A stretch of DNA of 56,825 bases from positions 1 through 56,825 of the forward strand of contig JAUSNM010000077.1 in assembly GCA_030645535.1 (NCBI GenBank), read 5' to 3'. Shown here in pieces: positions 39,026-47,900 of this stretch. This stretch comes from Gallionella sp. (GTDB lineage Bacteria; Pseudomonadota; Gammaproteobacteria; Burkholderiales; Gallionellaceae). The position numbers and the translations under genes were made by a program. The stretch's first letter is position 1. Each line of letters begins with the position of its first letter. The notes beneath the pieces are model-generated. The model ran no database searches and was not told the DNA's origin. It worked only from the letters and a program-made list of their open reading frames with translations.

Positions 39026-40168
39026 ATGGCAGAAGACAGCGATCTAGAAAAAACAGAACAGCCCTCACAGCGAAAACTTGACCAGGCAAAAGAAAAAGGT
39101 CAGGTCGCGCGCTCCCATGAGCTGTCCACGTTTTCTATATTGCTGGCGGGTGGTGCCACGCTCTGGTTTATGGGGGCATCGCTCAATTCAAAGATGGTGA
39201 AGCTGTTGCACGACGGCCTGACGTTCAATCACGATCTGGTTTTCAAGCCGGAATTGATGATCCCGCATCTGTACGATCTTTCCATGTCGATGCTGATTAC
39301 CTTTGCCCCGGTGCTGCTGATGCTGTTTCTGGCGGCCTTCCTGTCCCCCCTTATGCTGAACGGCTGGTTGTTCAGCACCGAGGCGTTGATGCCGCAATTC
39401 TCGCGCATGAATCCCGTCTCAGGTATCACGCGCATGTTTTCGACTCACGCACTGGTTGAGCTGACCAAGGCGCTTGGTAAGGCGACCATCGTAGGCGGTA
39501 TCGCAACCTGGGTGATCTGGCACCGTCGCGATGACGTGATGCAGCTGGCTACGCTCTCGATTACCACGGCGATTTCGCAGATAGGCTATCTGGTCGGCGG
39601 CAGTTTCCTGGCTATTGTCAGTGCGATGCTGCTGATCGTGGCGGTCGACGTGCCGTTCCAGCTTTGGGATCACAACAAGAAGCTGATGATGACCAAGGAA
39701 GAGGTGCGTCAGGAATCCAAGGAATCCGACGGCAATCCTGAGGTCAAGGGACGCATACGCAGCATGCAGCGTGAAGCGGCCCGTCGTCGCATGATGGCCG
39801 CGATTCCGACAGCCGATGTGGTGGTGACCAACCCTACCCATTACTCCGTGGCGTTGAAATACAGCGACAAGGGTATGAGTGCGCCGACTGTGGTCGCCAA
39901 GGGCTCGCATCTGATCGCCCAGCGCATACGTGAAATCGCCGTGGAGAATCATGTGCCGATACTTGAGGCCCCGCCGCTGGCCCGTGCGTTGCACAAGCAT
40001 ACCGAGATCGGTGAGTCTATTCCAGAGGCCTTGTACACGGCTGTTGCCGAAGTACTGGCCTATGTTTATCAATTGAAACGCTATCAAGCTCAAGGCGGTG
40101 ATCGCCCGGAACAGCCGGACAATTTGCCCGTGCCAGCCGAGCTTGATCCGGCGTCAGGTATCGCATAA
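39026..40168 (+). CDS. flhB: Flagellar type III export switch protein FlhB
   Basis: A 380-residue protein with four membrane helices in the first 210 residues and a cytoplasmic C-domain. The autocleavage motif NPTH is at 269-272 (VVVTNPTHYSVALKY), the position seen in Salmonella. The N-terminus EKTEQPSQRKLDQAKEKGQVARS is typical. It controls the rod/hook to filament switch in export. The stop shares a base with the flhA ATG. Confidence 0.97.
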   Translation: MAEDSDLEKTEQPSQRKLDQAKEKGQVARSHELSTFSILLAGGATLWFMGASLNSKMVKLLHDGLTFNHDLVFKPELMIPHLYDLSMSMLITFAPVLLMLFLAAFLSPLMLNGWLFSTEALMPQFSRMNPVSGITRMFSTHALVELTKALGKATIVGGIATWVIWHRRDDVMQLATLSITTAISQIGYLVGGSFLAIVSAMLLIVAVDVPFQLWDHNKKLMMTKEEVRQESKESDGNPEVKGRIRSMQREAARRRMMAAIPTADVVVTNPTHYSVALKYSDKGMSAPTVVAKGSHLIAQRIREIAVENHVPILEAPPLARALHKHTEIGESIPEALYTAVAEVLAYVYQLKRYQAQGGDRPEQPDNLPVPAELDPASGIA

Positions 40169-42255
40169 TGAATACGACCGCCATACTGGCATTCCTCAAG
40201 GCCAGCGTGAAGTTGCGCAGCATGGCCGGCCCGATATTGATCATTTTGATTCTGGCGATGATGGTGCTGCCGCTGCCGCCGATGCTGCTGGACGTTCTCT
40301 TCACATTCAACATTGCCATTGCGGTGATGGTGCTGCTGATCAGCATGAACACCACCAAGGCGCTGGATTTCCTGTCTTTTCCGACGATATTGCTGATCAC
40401 CACATTGCTGCGTTTGTCGCTCAACGTGGCCTCTACCCGGGTGGTGCTGCTCGAAGGTCATAAGGGAGGGGACGCGGCAGGTAAGGTGATCGAATCGTTC
40501 GGCCAGTTTCTGGTGGGTGGCAATTACGCGGTCGGTATCGTGGTGTTCGCGATTCTGGTGGTCATCAACTTCATGGTTATCACCAAGGGTGCAGGACGTA
40601 TTGCCGAGGTGGGTGCACGCTTTACACTGGATGCGATGCCCGGGAAACAAATGGCGATCGATGCCGATTTGAATGCAGGGCTGATCGGTGAAGATGTGGC
40701 GCGTAAACGGCGTGCTGAAATTGGCCAGGAGGCTGATTTCTACGGTGCGATGGATGGTGCTTCCAAGTTCGTGCGCGGCGATGCGGTAGCCGGCATACTC
40801 ATCTTGTTCATCAATCTGATCGGCGGACTGATTGTAGGTGTGTTGCAGCACAATATGGACATCTCGACGGCTGCCAGCAGATACACCTTGCTGGCGATTG
40901 GTGATGGTCTGGTTGCACAGATTCCGGCGCTGGTCATTTCGACGGCCGCCGGTGTGGTCGTCAGTCGCGTGGCTACCGATGAAAATATCGGCGAGCAAAT
41001 GATGGGGCAGTTGTTCAAACAGCCGCAGATCATCATGTTGACCGCCGCGATCATCGGCATGATGGGCATGATCCCCGGTATGCCGCATGTTTCCTTCCTG
41101 TTGCTGGCAGGCGGGATGGTCTGGCTGGCCTATCACTTGTCGCAAAAAACAGAAAAAGAGACGGAGAAAGAACATGCGGAGGTGGCGGCAACGCCGGTTA
41201 TTGCTGAGCCTGCGGATGCAAGCTGGGAAGACGTGGCTCAAGTGGATGTGCTGGGGCTGGAGGTGGGCTATCGCCTGATCACGCTGGTGGATAAAACGCA
41301 GGATGGCGATTTATTGCGAAGGATCAAAGGGATACGTAAAAAGTTCACGCAGGATATCGGGTTTCTTCCACCTTCCGTGCATATTCGTGACAATCTCGAC
41401 CTGCGTCCGAATGCCTATCGCATCACGCTCAAGGGGGTGGAAATCGGCACCGGCGAGGCTTATCCGCAGCAACTTATGGCGATCAATCCGGGCAGTGTGA
41501 CCGGGGAGTTGATCGGTACCCCGACGCGTGACCCGGCATTCGGGCTGCCTGCCACATGGATCGATGCCGCGTTGCGCGATCAGGCGCAGATTATGGGTTA
41601 CACCGTGGTCGATCCCGGTACAGTGGTGGCGACTCATCTGAGCAATTTGCTCAGCACAAGATCCGCTGAATTGCTGGGGCGGCAAGAGGTGCAGCAGTTG
41701 CTGGATCACCTGGGCAAGACTGCGCCAAAACTGGTGGAAGATCTGGTGCCCAAGACTTTGCCGCTGGGTACGGTGCAGAAAGTACTGCAAAACCTGCTGG
41801 AGGAAGGGATGCACATTCGCGATATGCGTACCATCGTGGAAACGCTTGCGGATAATGCCTCTCGCACGATGGATCCTTTTCAGTTGACTGTTCTGGTGCG
41901 AGTGGCCCTGGGGCCTGCCATCGTGCAGCAATTCTATCCGGCAACACAGGAATTACAGGTAATCGGTATGGACAAAGAGCTGGAGCATGTTCTGCTGCAG
42001 GCGATGCAGGCGAGTCAGAACGGGATGGGGATTGAGCCTGGTCTTGCGGATACGGTGCTGAGCGAATCGCGCGCCGCGGTGCAGCGGCAGGAACAAATGG
42101 GATTGCCTACGGTGATGCTGGTGCCCGCGCAATTGCGCGATTTGCTGGCGCGTTTTTTGAAGCGTACCGTACCCAATTTAAGAGTTATTTCGCATGATGA
42201 AGTACCGGACTTTAAAACCATCCGGGTGACGTCATTGGTAGGAGGAAACGCATGA
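40168..42255 (+). CDS. flhA: Flagellar export apparatus protein FlhA
   Basis: A 695-residue protein with seven to eight N-terminal membrane helices and a large cytoplasmic domain from about 330. GAGRIAEVGARFTLDAMPGKQMAIDADLNAGLI is the conserved FHIPEP region. KFVRGDAVAGILI and DPGTVVATHLS also match the family. It forms the export gate that receives chaperone-substrate complexes and couples export to proton flow. It overlaps flhF by 4 bases. Confidence 0.97.
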   Translation: MNTTAILAFLKASVKLRSMAGPILIILILAMMVLPLPPMLLDVLFTFNIAIAVMVLLISMNTTKALDFLSFPTILLITTLLRLSLNVASTRVVLLEGHKGGDAAGKVIESFGQFLVGGNYAVGIVVFAILVVINFMVITKGAGRIAEVGARFTLDAMPGKQMAIDADLNAGLIGEDVARKRRAEIGQEADFYGAMDGASKFVRGDAVAGILILFINLIGGLIVGVLQHNMDISTAASRYTLLAIGDGLVAQIPALVISTAAGVVVSRVATDENIGEQMMGQLFKQPQIIMLTAAIIGMMGMIPGMPHVSFLLLAGGMVWLAYHLSQKTEKETEKEHAEVAATPVIAEPADASWEDVAQVDVLGLEVGYRLITLVDKTQDGDLLRRIKGIRKKFTQDIGFLPPSVHIRDNLDLRPNAYRITLKGVEIGTGEAYPQQLMAINPGSVTGELIGTPTRDPAFGLPATWIDAALRDQAQIMGYTVVDPGTVVATHLSNLLSTRSAELLGRQEVQQLLDHLGKTAPKLVEDLVPKTLPLGTVQKVLQNLLEEGMHIRDMRTIVETLADNASRTMDPFQLTVLVRVALGPAIVQQFYPATQELQVIGMDKELEHVLLQAMQASQNGMGIEPGLADTVLSESRAAVQRQEQMGLPTVMLVPAQLRDLLARFLKRTVPNLRVISHDEVPDFKTIRVTSLVGGNA

Positions 42256-43487
42256 ACTTCAGAAAATTCATCGCCCCGACAGCACGTGAGGCACTCAAAG
42301 AGATACGCAGCGAGTTGGGCGAAGAAGCTGTCATCTTATCGAATCGCAAGACCGAACAGGGCGTTGAAATCCTCGCCATGGCGAATGACGATATGACGCG
42401 ACTGTCGAATTCGTCTGTTCCGGGTATGAAACTTCCGGCCAGGCCTGCAGCGCCCGCAGTCAACGCTTTGCCCATCAAAGAGGCTGTGAGCGCGCCGCCC
42501 TTGCCGCCGGCAGCCGCGATCACCACACCGGCTGGCGAGGCCGCGATTCTCGGCGAGATCAAATCCATGCACAGTATGTTGCAAAAGCAGATTGAAGCGT
42601 TGTCATGGAATAATGTTCAGCAGCGCGACCCGCAGCGCGCTGGATTGTTGCGCCGTATGCTCAATGCCGGTTTTAGCACGTTACTGGCTCGCCAGCTGTT
42701 GGACAAGATGCCATCCGGTAACGAGAAGGGTGAATCCTGGATCAAGCATGTGTTGAAACGCAATCTGCGTGTCGCGGGCGCTGCGGATGATATCGTCGTC
42801 AAAGGCGGTGTATATGCCCTGATAGGTCCTACCGGGGTCGGCAAAACCACGACAACTGCCAAATTGGCAGCAAGAGCGGTGGTGCGTTACGGCGCCGATA
42901 AGGTGGCCTTGTTGACTACCGATAGCTACCGGATCGGGGCTTATGAACAGCTCAAGATTTATGGCAAAATTTTAGGTGTTGCGGTACATGCGGTGAAGGG
43001 TGCCGACGACTTGCGTCTGACGCTTGCCGCCTTGCGTCACAAGCATCTGGTGTTGATCGATACGGTGGGTATGGGGCAGCGCGATGAACGTGTTTCCGAG
43101 CAGAGCGAAATGTTTGACGCCGCCAATGTTCAGCGTTTGCTGGTATTGAATTCCACCAGTGGCGGCGATACGCTGGAAGACGTGGTGCGCATGTATCACA
43201 GCAACAAGGTGATCGGTTGTATTGCGACCAAACTGGATGAGGCGGCGAATCTGGGCGCGATACTGGATGTCGTGATGCGTCATCGCCTGGTGATGTATTT
43301 CATGGCCAACGGACAACGCGTGCCGGAAGACTTGCATCTGGTCAACATCGATATATTGTTGCATCGTGCGTTTAAACCAGCGGATGAAAAAACCCCGTAC
43401 ACATTGGATGCGTTGGAATTCCCGACGATAATGGCCGATGCGGGTGCAGCGGCGCAATCGTCCGGCGAGGTATCTTATGCACTTTGA
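42252..43487 (+). CDS. flhF: Flagellar SRP-like GTPase FlhF
   Basis: A 411-residue protein. The N-terminal B domain begins NFRKFIAPTAREALKEIRSELGEEAVILSNR, a proline/alanine linker follows, and the SRP-type GTPase lies at about 190-385 (ALIGPTGVGKTTTTAKLAA P-loop, TTDSYRIGAYEQLKIYGKILGV, LIDTVGMGQRD, TKLDEA). FlhF sets the position and number of flagella, usually polar. It overlaps flhG by 11 bases. Confidence 0.96.
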   Translation: MNFRKFIAPTAREALKEIRSELGEEAVILSNRKTEQGVEILAMANDDMTRLSNSSVPGMKLPARPAAPAVNALPIKEAVSAPPLPPAAAITTPAGEAAILGEIKSMHSMLQKQIEALSWNNVQQRDPQRAGLLRRMLNAGFSTLLARQLLDKMPSGNEKGESWIKHVLKRNLRVAGAADDIVVKGGVYALIGPTGVGKTTTTAKLAARAVVRYGADKVALLTTDSYRIGAYEQLKIYGKILGVAVHAVKGADDLRLTLAALRHKHLVLIDTVGMGQRDERVSEQSEMFDAANVQRLLVLNSTSGGDTLEDVVRMYHSNKVIGCIATKLDEAANLGAILDVVMRHRLVMYFMANGQRVPEDLHLVNIDILLHRAFKPADEKTPYTLDALEFPTIMADAGAAAQSSGEVSYAL

Positions 43488-44469
43488 TGTTGATGAGTTG
43501 CAAGTCGATGCGCTGGAACAGTCATTTGATGATGAAAAAACGGCTCTGCTGTCTGCATCGCAAGTGACTGCGCAGCAGCGGTTAGGTGCCGACGATCAGG
43601 CCGAAGGGTTGCGCCGCCTGCTGGTCAGCAACCGGACCCAGGTGATTACTCTGGTGGCAGGAAAGCCCGGGATGGGGCGCACCAGCGTGACGCTCAATCT
43701 GGCCGCTGCATTAGCGGGTAGCGGCCGTGATGTGTTGGTGCTGGACGAGAATCCTGCACCGCATAATCTGACTGACAGCCTGGGCCTGTTTGCAAGGCAT
43801 GATTTGCTGGATGTCGTGCAAGGGAAATGCCAGCTCCAGGATGCGCTGTTGCCTGGCAAAGGCTACGCCATCTTGCCTGTCGCACGTTTGATGCGTGCGC
43901 TGGAAAAATTGAATCATGCCGAACAACAGCATCTGGAAAAAGTGCTGTCCGAGGTGAGCGGTGGCGTGGATGTGATGCTGGTGGATGCCGCGATGCTGAC
44001 AGGTCACGCCGCCGTCTCAGCCAGCCTGGCGTCTGGTGTCAGGGTGCTGGTGGTGATGGATGCGACCGCAAGCGGGATTACCGAGAGTTATTCTCTGATC
44101 AAGCGTTTGGCGCTGGAAAATGCGCGCTTGCGCTTTGAAATCGTCGTGAACAAAGTCCCGGATGAACAGGTAGCCAGGCTGGTGTTTGGTAATATGGAAA
44201 AGGTGGCGAGGAGTAAGCTTGCCGCACGTCTCGAATATCTGGGTTGCATTCCTCTGGATGACAGGTTGAAACGCGCGACGCAATTGGCCAGATCGGTGGT
44301 GGAAGCGTATCCCGCTTCAAGTTCGGCAAAGTCATGCATGGCATTGTCGCAAAGCGTGTTGCAGATGACGATGCAACACGATGAAATGGAAGGCGGCATT
44401 TCGCAGATGATGAAAAACCTGATCCGGCAGTTGGCGCGCCAACACGACATGGCGCAGATCGCATGCTGA
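43477..44469 (+). CDS. flhG: MinD/ParA-type ATPase FlhG (FleN), with altered Walker A
   Basis: A 330-residue P-loop ATPase that, with FlhF, limits flagellar number. The Walker A region reads GKPGMGRTSVTLNLAAAL (from residue 62): the signature Lys63 is kept but the second lysine of the usual GKGGVGKT is Arg68. The DxD-type segment is LVLDENPAPHNLTDSLG, also divergent. The C-terminal part is longer and basic-helical. The ATG at 43477 (MHFDVDELQ) has gagg upstream; a longer start would overlap flhF further and is not used. It precedes fliA. Confidence 0.9.
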   Translation: MHFDVDELQVDALEQSFDDEKTALLSASQVTAQQRLGADDQAEGLRRLLVSNRTQVITLVAGKPGMGRTSVTLNLAAALAGSGRDVLVLDENPAPHNLTDSLGLFARHDLLDVVQGKCQLQDALLPGKGYAILPVARLMRALEKLNHAEQQHLEKVLSEVSGGVDVMLVDAAMLTGHAAVSASLASGVRVLVVMDATASGITESYSLIKRLALENARLRFEIVVNKVPDEQVARLVFGNMEKVARSKLAARLEYLGCIPLDDRLKRATQLARSVVEAYPASSSAKSCMALSQSVLQMTMQHDEMEGGISQMMKNLIRQLARQHDMAQIAC

Positions 44470-44476
44470 AAACAGC

Positions 44477-44579
44477 AGTCTTTAGCTATTAGACGCTAGT
44501 CGTAAGTGAGCGATGCTCGCTACGCGAATTTTTCTTTGACTCACGACTTACTGCTAACAACTAACGACTAACGACTACT
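44477..44579. repeat. Heptamer-armed mosaic element directly before fliA
   Basis: Left units AGTCTTT, AGCTATT, AGACGCT, AGTCGTA (44477-44504); centre hairpin gagcgatgctc; right units GACTCAC, GACTTAC, TGCTAAC, AACTAAC, GACTAAC, GACTACT (44538-44579). One T separates it from the fliA ATG, so it occupies the ribosome-binding region. Confidence 0.85.
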
Positions 44580-44580
44580 T

Positions 44581-45291
44581 ATGTATAACGCTTCCGGATT
44601 GCAGGATAAAAATAAGTGCTTGCAGGATTATGCACCGCTGGTCAAGCGACTGGCGCATCAGATGATGAGCAGATTGCCGTATAGCGTACAAATAGACGAT
44701 ATCATTCAGGCCGGTATGATGGGGCTGCTGGATGCGGCGAGCCGCTATGATGAGATTCATGGTGCTCAATTTGAGACTTACGCGACGCAACGCATCCGTG
44801 GCGCCATGCTGGATGAGTTGCGCAGTGCCGACTGGTTGCCACGCAGTTTGCGCCGTGACATGCGTAGAATTGAGCAGGCTGTCAGCCGCTTGCAGCAGAA
44901 GCTGTGCAGAACGCCGAATGAAACCGAAATATCGCTGGAGCTGGACGTTCCGCTTGTCGAATACCAGCAGATGTTGCAGGAAGCGCGCGGCGCACAACTA
45001 ATCTACTATGAAGATTTTCAGGATGAGGATCACGACGATTTCTTCGAACGCTTTGAATTTTCCAACGAGACCGATCCGCTGGACTTGTTGCAGGACGACC
45101 GTTTTAAGGCTGAACTGGTGAGATCGATCGATATATTGCCGGAACGCGAGCGCATGTTGATGGGTATGATTTACGAGCAGGAAATGAATCTGCGTGAGGT
45201 GGGTGAGGTGTTCGGCGTCAGTGAGTCGCGCATTTCACAATTGCATAGTCAGGCTGTTGTGCGTCTGCGCAGTTCGCTGAAAGGGTTCTGA
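44581..45291 (+). CDS. fliA: Flagellar sigma factor FliA (sigma-28)
   Basis: A 236-residue sigma-70 family factor. Region 2 (YAPLVKRLAHQMMSRLPYSV, DDIIQAGMMGLLDAASRYDE, FETYATQRIRGAMLDELR) and region 4 (LPERERMLMGMIYEQEMNLREVGEVFGVSESRISQLHSQAV) are intact. It transcribes late flagellar and chemotaxis genes and is held by FlgM (47344). No Shine-Dalgarno is seen: heptamer repeats run to one base before the ATG. The stop and the motC start share a base. Confidence 0.97.
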   Translation: MYNASGLQDKNKCLQDYAPLVKRLAHQMMSRLPYSVQIDDIIQAGMMGLLDAASRYDEIHGAQFETYATQRIRGAMLDELRSADWLPRSLRRDMRRIEQAVSRLQQKLCRTPNETEISLELDVPLVEYQQMLQEARGAQLIYYEDFQDEDHDDFFERFEFSNETDPLDLLQDDRFKAELVRSIDILPERERMLMGMIYEQEMNLREVGEVFGVSESRISQLHSQAVVRLRSSLKGF

Positions 45292-46031
45292 TGGACAAGC
45301 TGACATTACTCGGTTTGCTTGTCGCATTGGTCGGCATCCTGACAGGGCAGGTTCTGGAAGGCAGTAATCTCAATGTCTTGTTTCAGGGAACGGCGTTCAT
45401 GATCGTGTTCGGTGGCACACTGGGCGCCGTGATGGTGCAAAGTTCGAGTAAAGTATTCATTACGGCCATCAAGATGGGACGCTGGGCGATTATTCCGCCC
45501 AAGTCAGCGGGACTTGAGCTGATTGGCCAGATGGCCGAATGGGGGGCGTTAGCGCGTCGGGAAGGTATGCTGGCGCTGGAGGCCCGCTTATCTGACATCC
45601 CCGACCCGTTCGTCAGAAAAGGGCTGCAGTTGCTGGTGGATGGTCATAGTGCTGAACAGATACGCGAAGTGCTCGAAATCGATATCGGTTCCTGGGAGCA
45701 ATTGCGTTGGCAGGGCGCGCGGGTGTGGGAGGCCGCGGCCGGATATTCGCCAACGGTGGGCATTATCGGTGCTGTGATGGGTTTGATGCACGTGATGCAA
45801 AATTTATCTGAACCCGCTAAGTTGGGTAGCGGAATTGCGGTCGCTTTCGTTGCAACCATTTATGGTGTGGCTTTTGCAAATATCATATTTTTGCCGGTTG
45901 CCAACAAGCTCAAAGCCATCATCATGCAGCAGACGCAGATGCGAGACATGGTCGTGGACGGACTGGGGGCGATTGCCAACGGTGAAAACCCTCGTTTGAT
46001 CGAACTTAAATTGCAAAGTTATCTCAATTAG
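45291..46031 (+). CDS. motC: Second flagellar stator protein MotC (MotA family)
   Basis: A 246-residue protein with four membrane helices (about 3-22, 33-50, 148-168, 180-203). AAAGYSPTVGIIGAVMGLMHVMQNLSEPAKLGSGIAVAF is the conserved stator helix pair. It is shorter than and distinct from MotA at 20994, of the MotC/PomA-like branch. It is translationally coupled to fliA, so the second stator is made with sigma-28. Confidence 0.92.
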   Translation: MDKLTLLGLLVALVGILTGQVLEGSNLNVLFQGTAFMIVFGGTLGAVMVQSSSKVFITAIKMGRWAIIPPKSAGLELIGQMAEWGALARREGMLALEARLSDIPDPFVRKGLQLLVDGHSAEQIREVLEIDIGSWEQLRWQGARVWEAAAGYSPTVGIIGAVMGLMHVMQNLSEPAKLGSGIAVAFVATIYGVAFANIIFLPVANKLKAIIMQQTQMRDMVVDGLGAIANGENPRLIELKLQSYLN

Positions 46032-46033
46032 TC

Positions 46034-46855
46034 ATGGCAGTCCGACGAAAACGCGCCGAGCACGATAATCACGAACGTTGGCTGATTTCTTATGCTGACT
46101 TTGTCACGCTGCTGTTTGCTTTTTTTGTGGTGATGTATTCGATTTCTTCGGTTAACGAGGGTAAATATAAAACCTTTAGTGACTCGTTGAATATTGCATT
46201 CGATCAGTCCGCCTCATCAAGCAATTTGACACCCGTTCAGCCGGGGCAAGGACGTAACCAGATTCTGGTTGATAAAAGCACCGCGCAGCTGGTCGAGCAG
46301 CAGCGCAAGACACAGGAGAAAATGAAGGCGGTGGACAAAAGTCTGCGTCAGGTGATGGGGCCACTGATTGTTCAAGGCCTGGTCGGTGTGCATCAAGCCA
46401 GACGCGGCGTGGTTGTCGAGATTAGTGCCAGTACCCTGTTCAAGGAAGGTGACGAGAAATTGCAACCCGGCGCACTGGAAACCTTGCAACAGGTAGCCAT
46501 GGTGTTGAGCCTGGAAAATCAGTCTATCGAAGTGGAAGGCCATACTGACGACGTGCCGATCAAGACAGCGAAATTCCCTTCCAATTGGGAGCTGTCTTCC
46601 GCGCGTGCCAGCAGTGTGGTCAGAATGCTCATCACGTACGGGGTGTCGGAGAAACGCCTCGCAGCGGTGGGGATGGCGGCAAATCAGCCTGTCGAGGCAA
46701 ATGATACGCCGGAGCACAGGGCTAAAAATCGCCGGGTATCGATTACTATTTTATCGCCTGAATTTGACCGTTTTAATCAGGCTGATGAGGTGCCAAATCC
46801 GTCAGGTAAAGAGCCGGTAAAAGAGCCGGTCGTGGAAAAAGCGCCGGTGAAATAA
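46034..46855 (+). CDS. motD: Second flagellar stator protein MotD (MotB family)
   Basis: A 273-residue protein. The N-terminal helix SYADFVTLLFAFFVVMYSIS carries the ion-binding Asp. An OmpA-like domain (about 135-245: VEGHTDDVPIKTAKFPSNWE, RAKNRRVSITIL-type end) binds peptidoglycan. A charged repeat-like tail follows (KEPVKEPVVEKAPVK). It starts 2 bases after motC. Two stator sets are common in bacteria that swim and swarm under different loads. Confidence 0.93.
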   Translation: MAVRRKRAEHDNHERWLISYADFVTLLFAFFVVMYSISSVNEGKYKTFSDSLNIAFDQSASSSNLTPVQPGQGRNQILVDKSTAQLVEQQRKTQEKMKAVDKSLRQVMGPLIVQGLVGVHQARRGVVVEISASTLFKEGDEKLQPGALETLQQVAMVLSLENQSIEVEGHTDDVPIKTAKFPSNWELSSARASSVVRMLITYGVSEKRLAAVGMAANQPVEANDTPEHRAKNRRVSITILSPEFDRFNQADEVPNPSGKEPVKEPVVEKAPVK

Positions 46856-46863
46856 CCGCTGAA

Positions 46864-47340
46864 TTAGACGCTGCCGAGCGATCTGCCGCTGCCGGGTGAA
46901 AAGTTGGTTTGCCCGTCACTGCCGTACAGATTGGCCTGGTTGACAGCGCGGGTGAGTGCCGTGAGCAGTTGTTGATTGAGCCGCTGTTTCATCAGGATCA
47001 ATTCGCCATTGATTCGATTGAGCTGCAAGGCTTGTTCAGCCAGCGCACGAACTTCCTGCCAAAGCGCCAACCCCTCTTTGCTGTTAGTCTCAAACCAGGC
47101 CGCTATGGCGGTATTGTCCGGTGTAGGAATAACTTTCCCCAGCAGACGGCGGCAAACCTCATTCAATTCATTGAGGCGTACGGCTTGGGCTGACTTTTTC
47201 TCGGCAAGACTCTGCAGCTGATCAATGCTGTTTTCCGTCAGCAAACTTTGCTCTTGCTGTAAAAGTTCGACAAAGCTCAGAACTGATACTCGCTCGTCTG
47301 ACAAAGCAGACAGTATTTCAGCGCAGGCAGGATGTGTCAC
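46864..47340 (-). CDS. flgN: Flagellar hook-filament junction chaperone FlgN
   Basis: A 158-residue acidic helical protein (LLQQEQSLLTENSIDQLQSLAEKKSAQAVRLNELNE) of the FlgN type, which chaperones FlgK and FlgL. It lies 3 bases after flgM on the same strand, the usual flgMN order, and its 3' end faces motD with only 8 bases between stops. There is no obvious terminator in that gap. Confidence 0.85.
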   Translation of the reverse strand: MTHPACAEILSALSDERVSVLSFVELLQQEQSLLTENSIDQLQSLAEKKSAQAVRLNELNEVCRRLLGKVIPTPDNTAIAAWFETNSKEGLALWQEVRALAEQALQLNRINGELILMKQRLNQQLLTALTRAVNQANLYGSDGQTNFSPGSGRSLGSV

Positions 47341-47343
47341 GAT

Positions 47344-47646
47344 TTATTCCTGGCCGCTAATGAGATCGCGCACAGATTGAATCAGACGATCAGCCACCAT
47401 GCCGGAATTAACCTGGAAGCGTCCTTCGCTGATGGCCTGTTTGATTTCGGCGACTTTATTTGCGTCCACGACAGGCGCGTTCGCCATGCTGGCTCCCATT
47501 TTGCTTAATTGTGTCGCGGTCGAGCCTAGCGATACGCTGGTGCTGGGCTCTTGTGGCGCAGGGCTGCTTTTGGTTTTTTCGGTGCGTGCTGTCGTTTCGT
47601 TAATCAGCGCAGCAGGCAGCGGGTTGCCTGGTTTTTCAATTTTCAC
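47344..47646 (-). CDS. flgM: Anti-sigma-28 factor FlgM
   Basis: A 100-residue protein. The C-terminal half (VDANKVAEIKQAISEGRFQVNSGMVADRLIQSVRDLI) is the sigma-28 binding region; the N-terminal half is low-complexity, as expected for an exported, largely unfolded protein. It holds FliA until the hook is complete. A sigma-28 promoter lies upstream, giving autogenous control. No flgA lies upstream, its common neighbour. Confidence 0.93.
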   Translation of the reverse strand: MKIEKPGNPLPAALINETTARTEKTKSSPAPQEPSTSVSLGSTATQLSKMGASMANAPVVDANKVAEIKQAISEGRFQVNSGMVADRLIQSVRDLISGQE

Positions 47647-47694
47647 TGTAATCCTCTCGATCTGACGATCCTAAATTAGTCGTCGCTGCATTCT

Positions 47695-47721
47695 ATATCG
47701 GATGAAACCTGGAAAACTTTA
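47695..47721 (-). promoter_or_regulatory. Sigma-28 (FliA) promoter for flgMN
   Basis: Read on the minus strand: taaagttt (47721-47714), an 11-base spacer, and tccgatat (47702-47695). This is a close match to TAAAGTTT-N11-GCCGATAA. It is 49 bases before the flgM start. Confidence 0.85.
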
Positions 47722-47869
47722 GCCTGATTTCAGGTTGTTTGCGAAAGTGTCGCCAGATTAACTAAATTATTTCGGTTTTGTTCGCGAATAAGCGGTTGTT
47801 TTGCCCATTATTCCTGAAAACAAGTGGCTGATGGATGCGTTATGTTAGCCTCTCACAAAAGCGGGTTCA

Positions 47870-47890
47870 GGCTACGGGCTACAGGCTCAT
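47870..47890. repeat. Short heptamer tract before the decarboxylase gene
   Basis: GGCTACG, GGCTACA, GGCTCAT in register, ending at the ribosome site (gaggagaggc) of the gene at 47901. The rest of the divergent gap 47647-47900 holds the flgM promoter and no other clear element. Confidence 0.6.
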
Positions 47891-47900
47891 GAGGAGAGGC

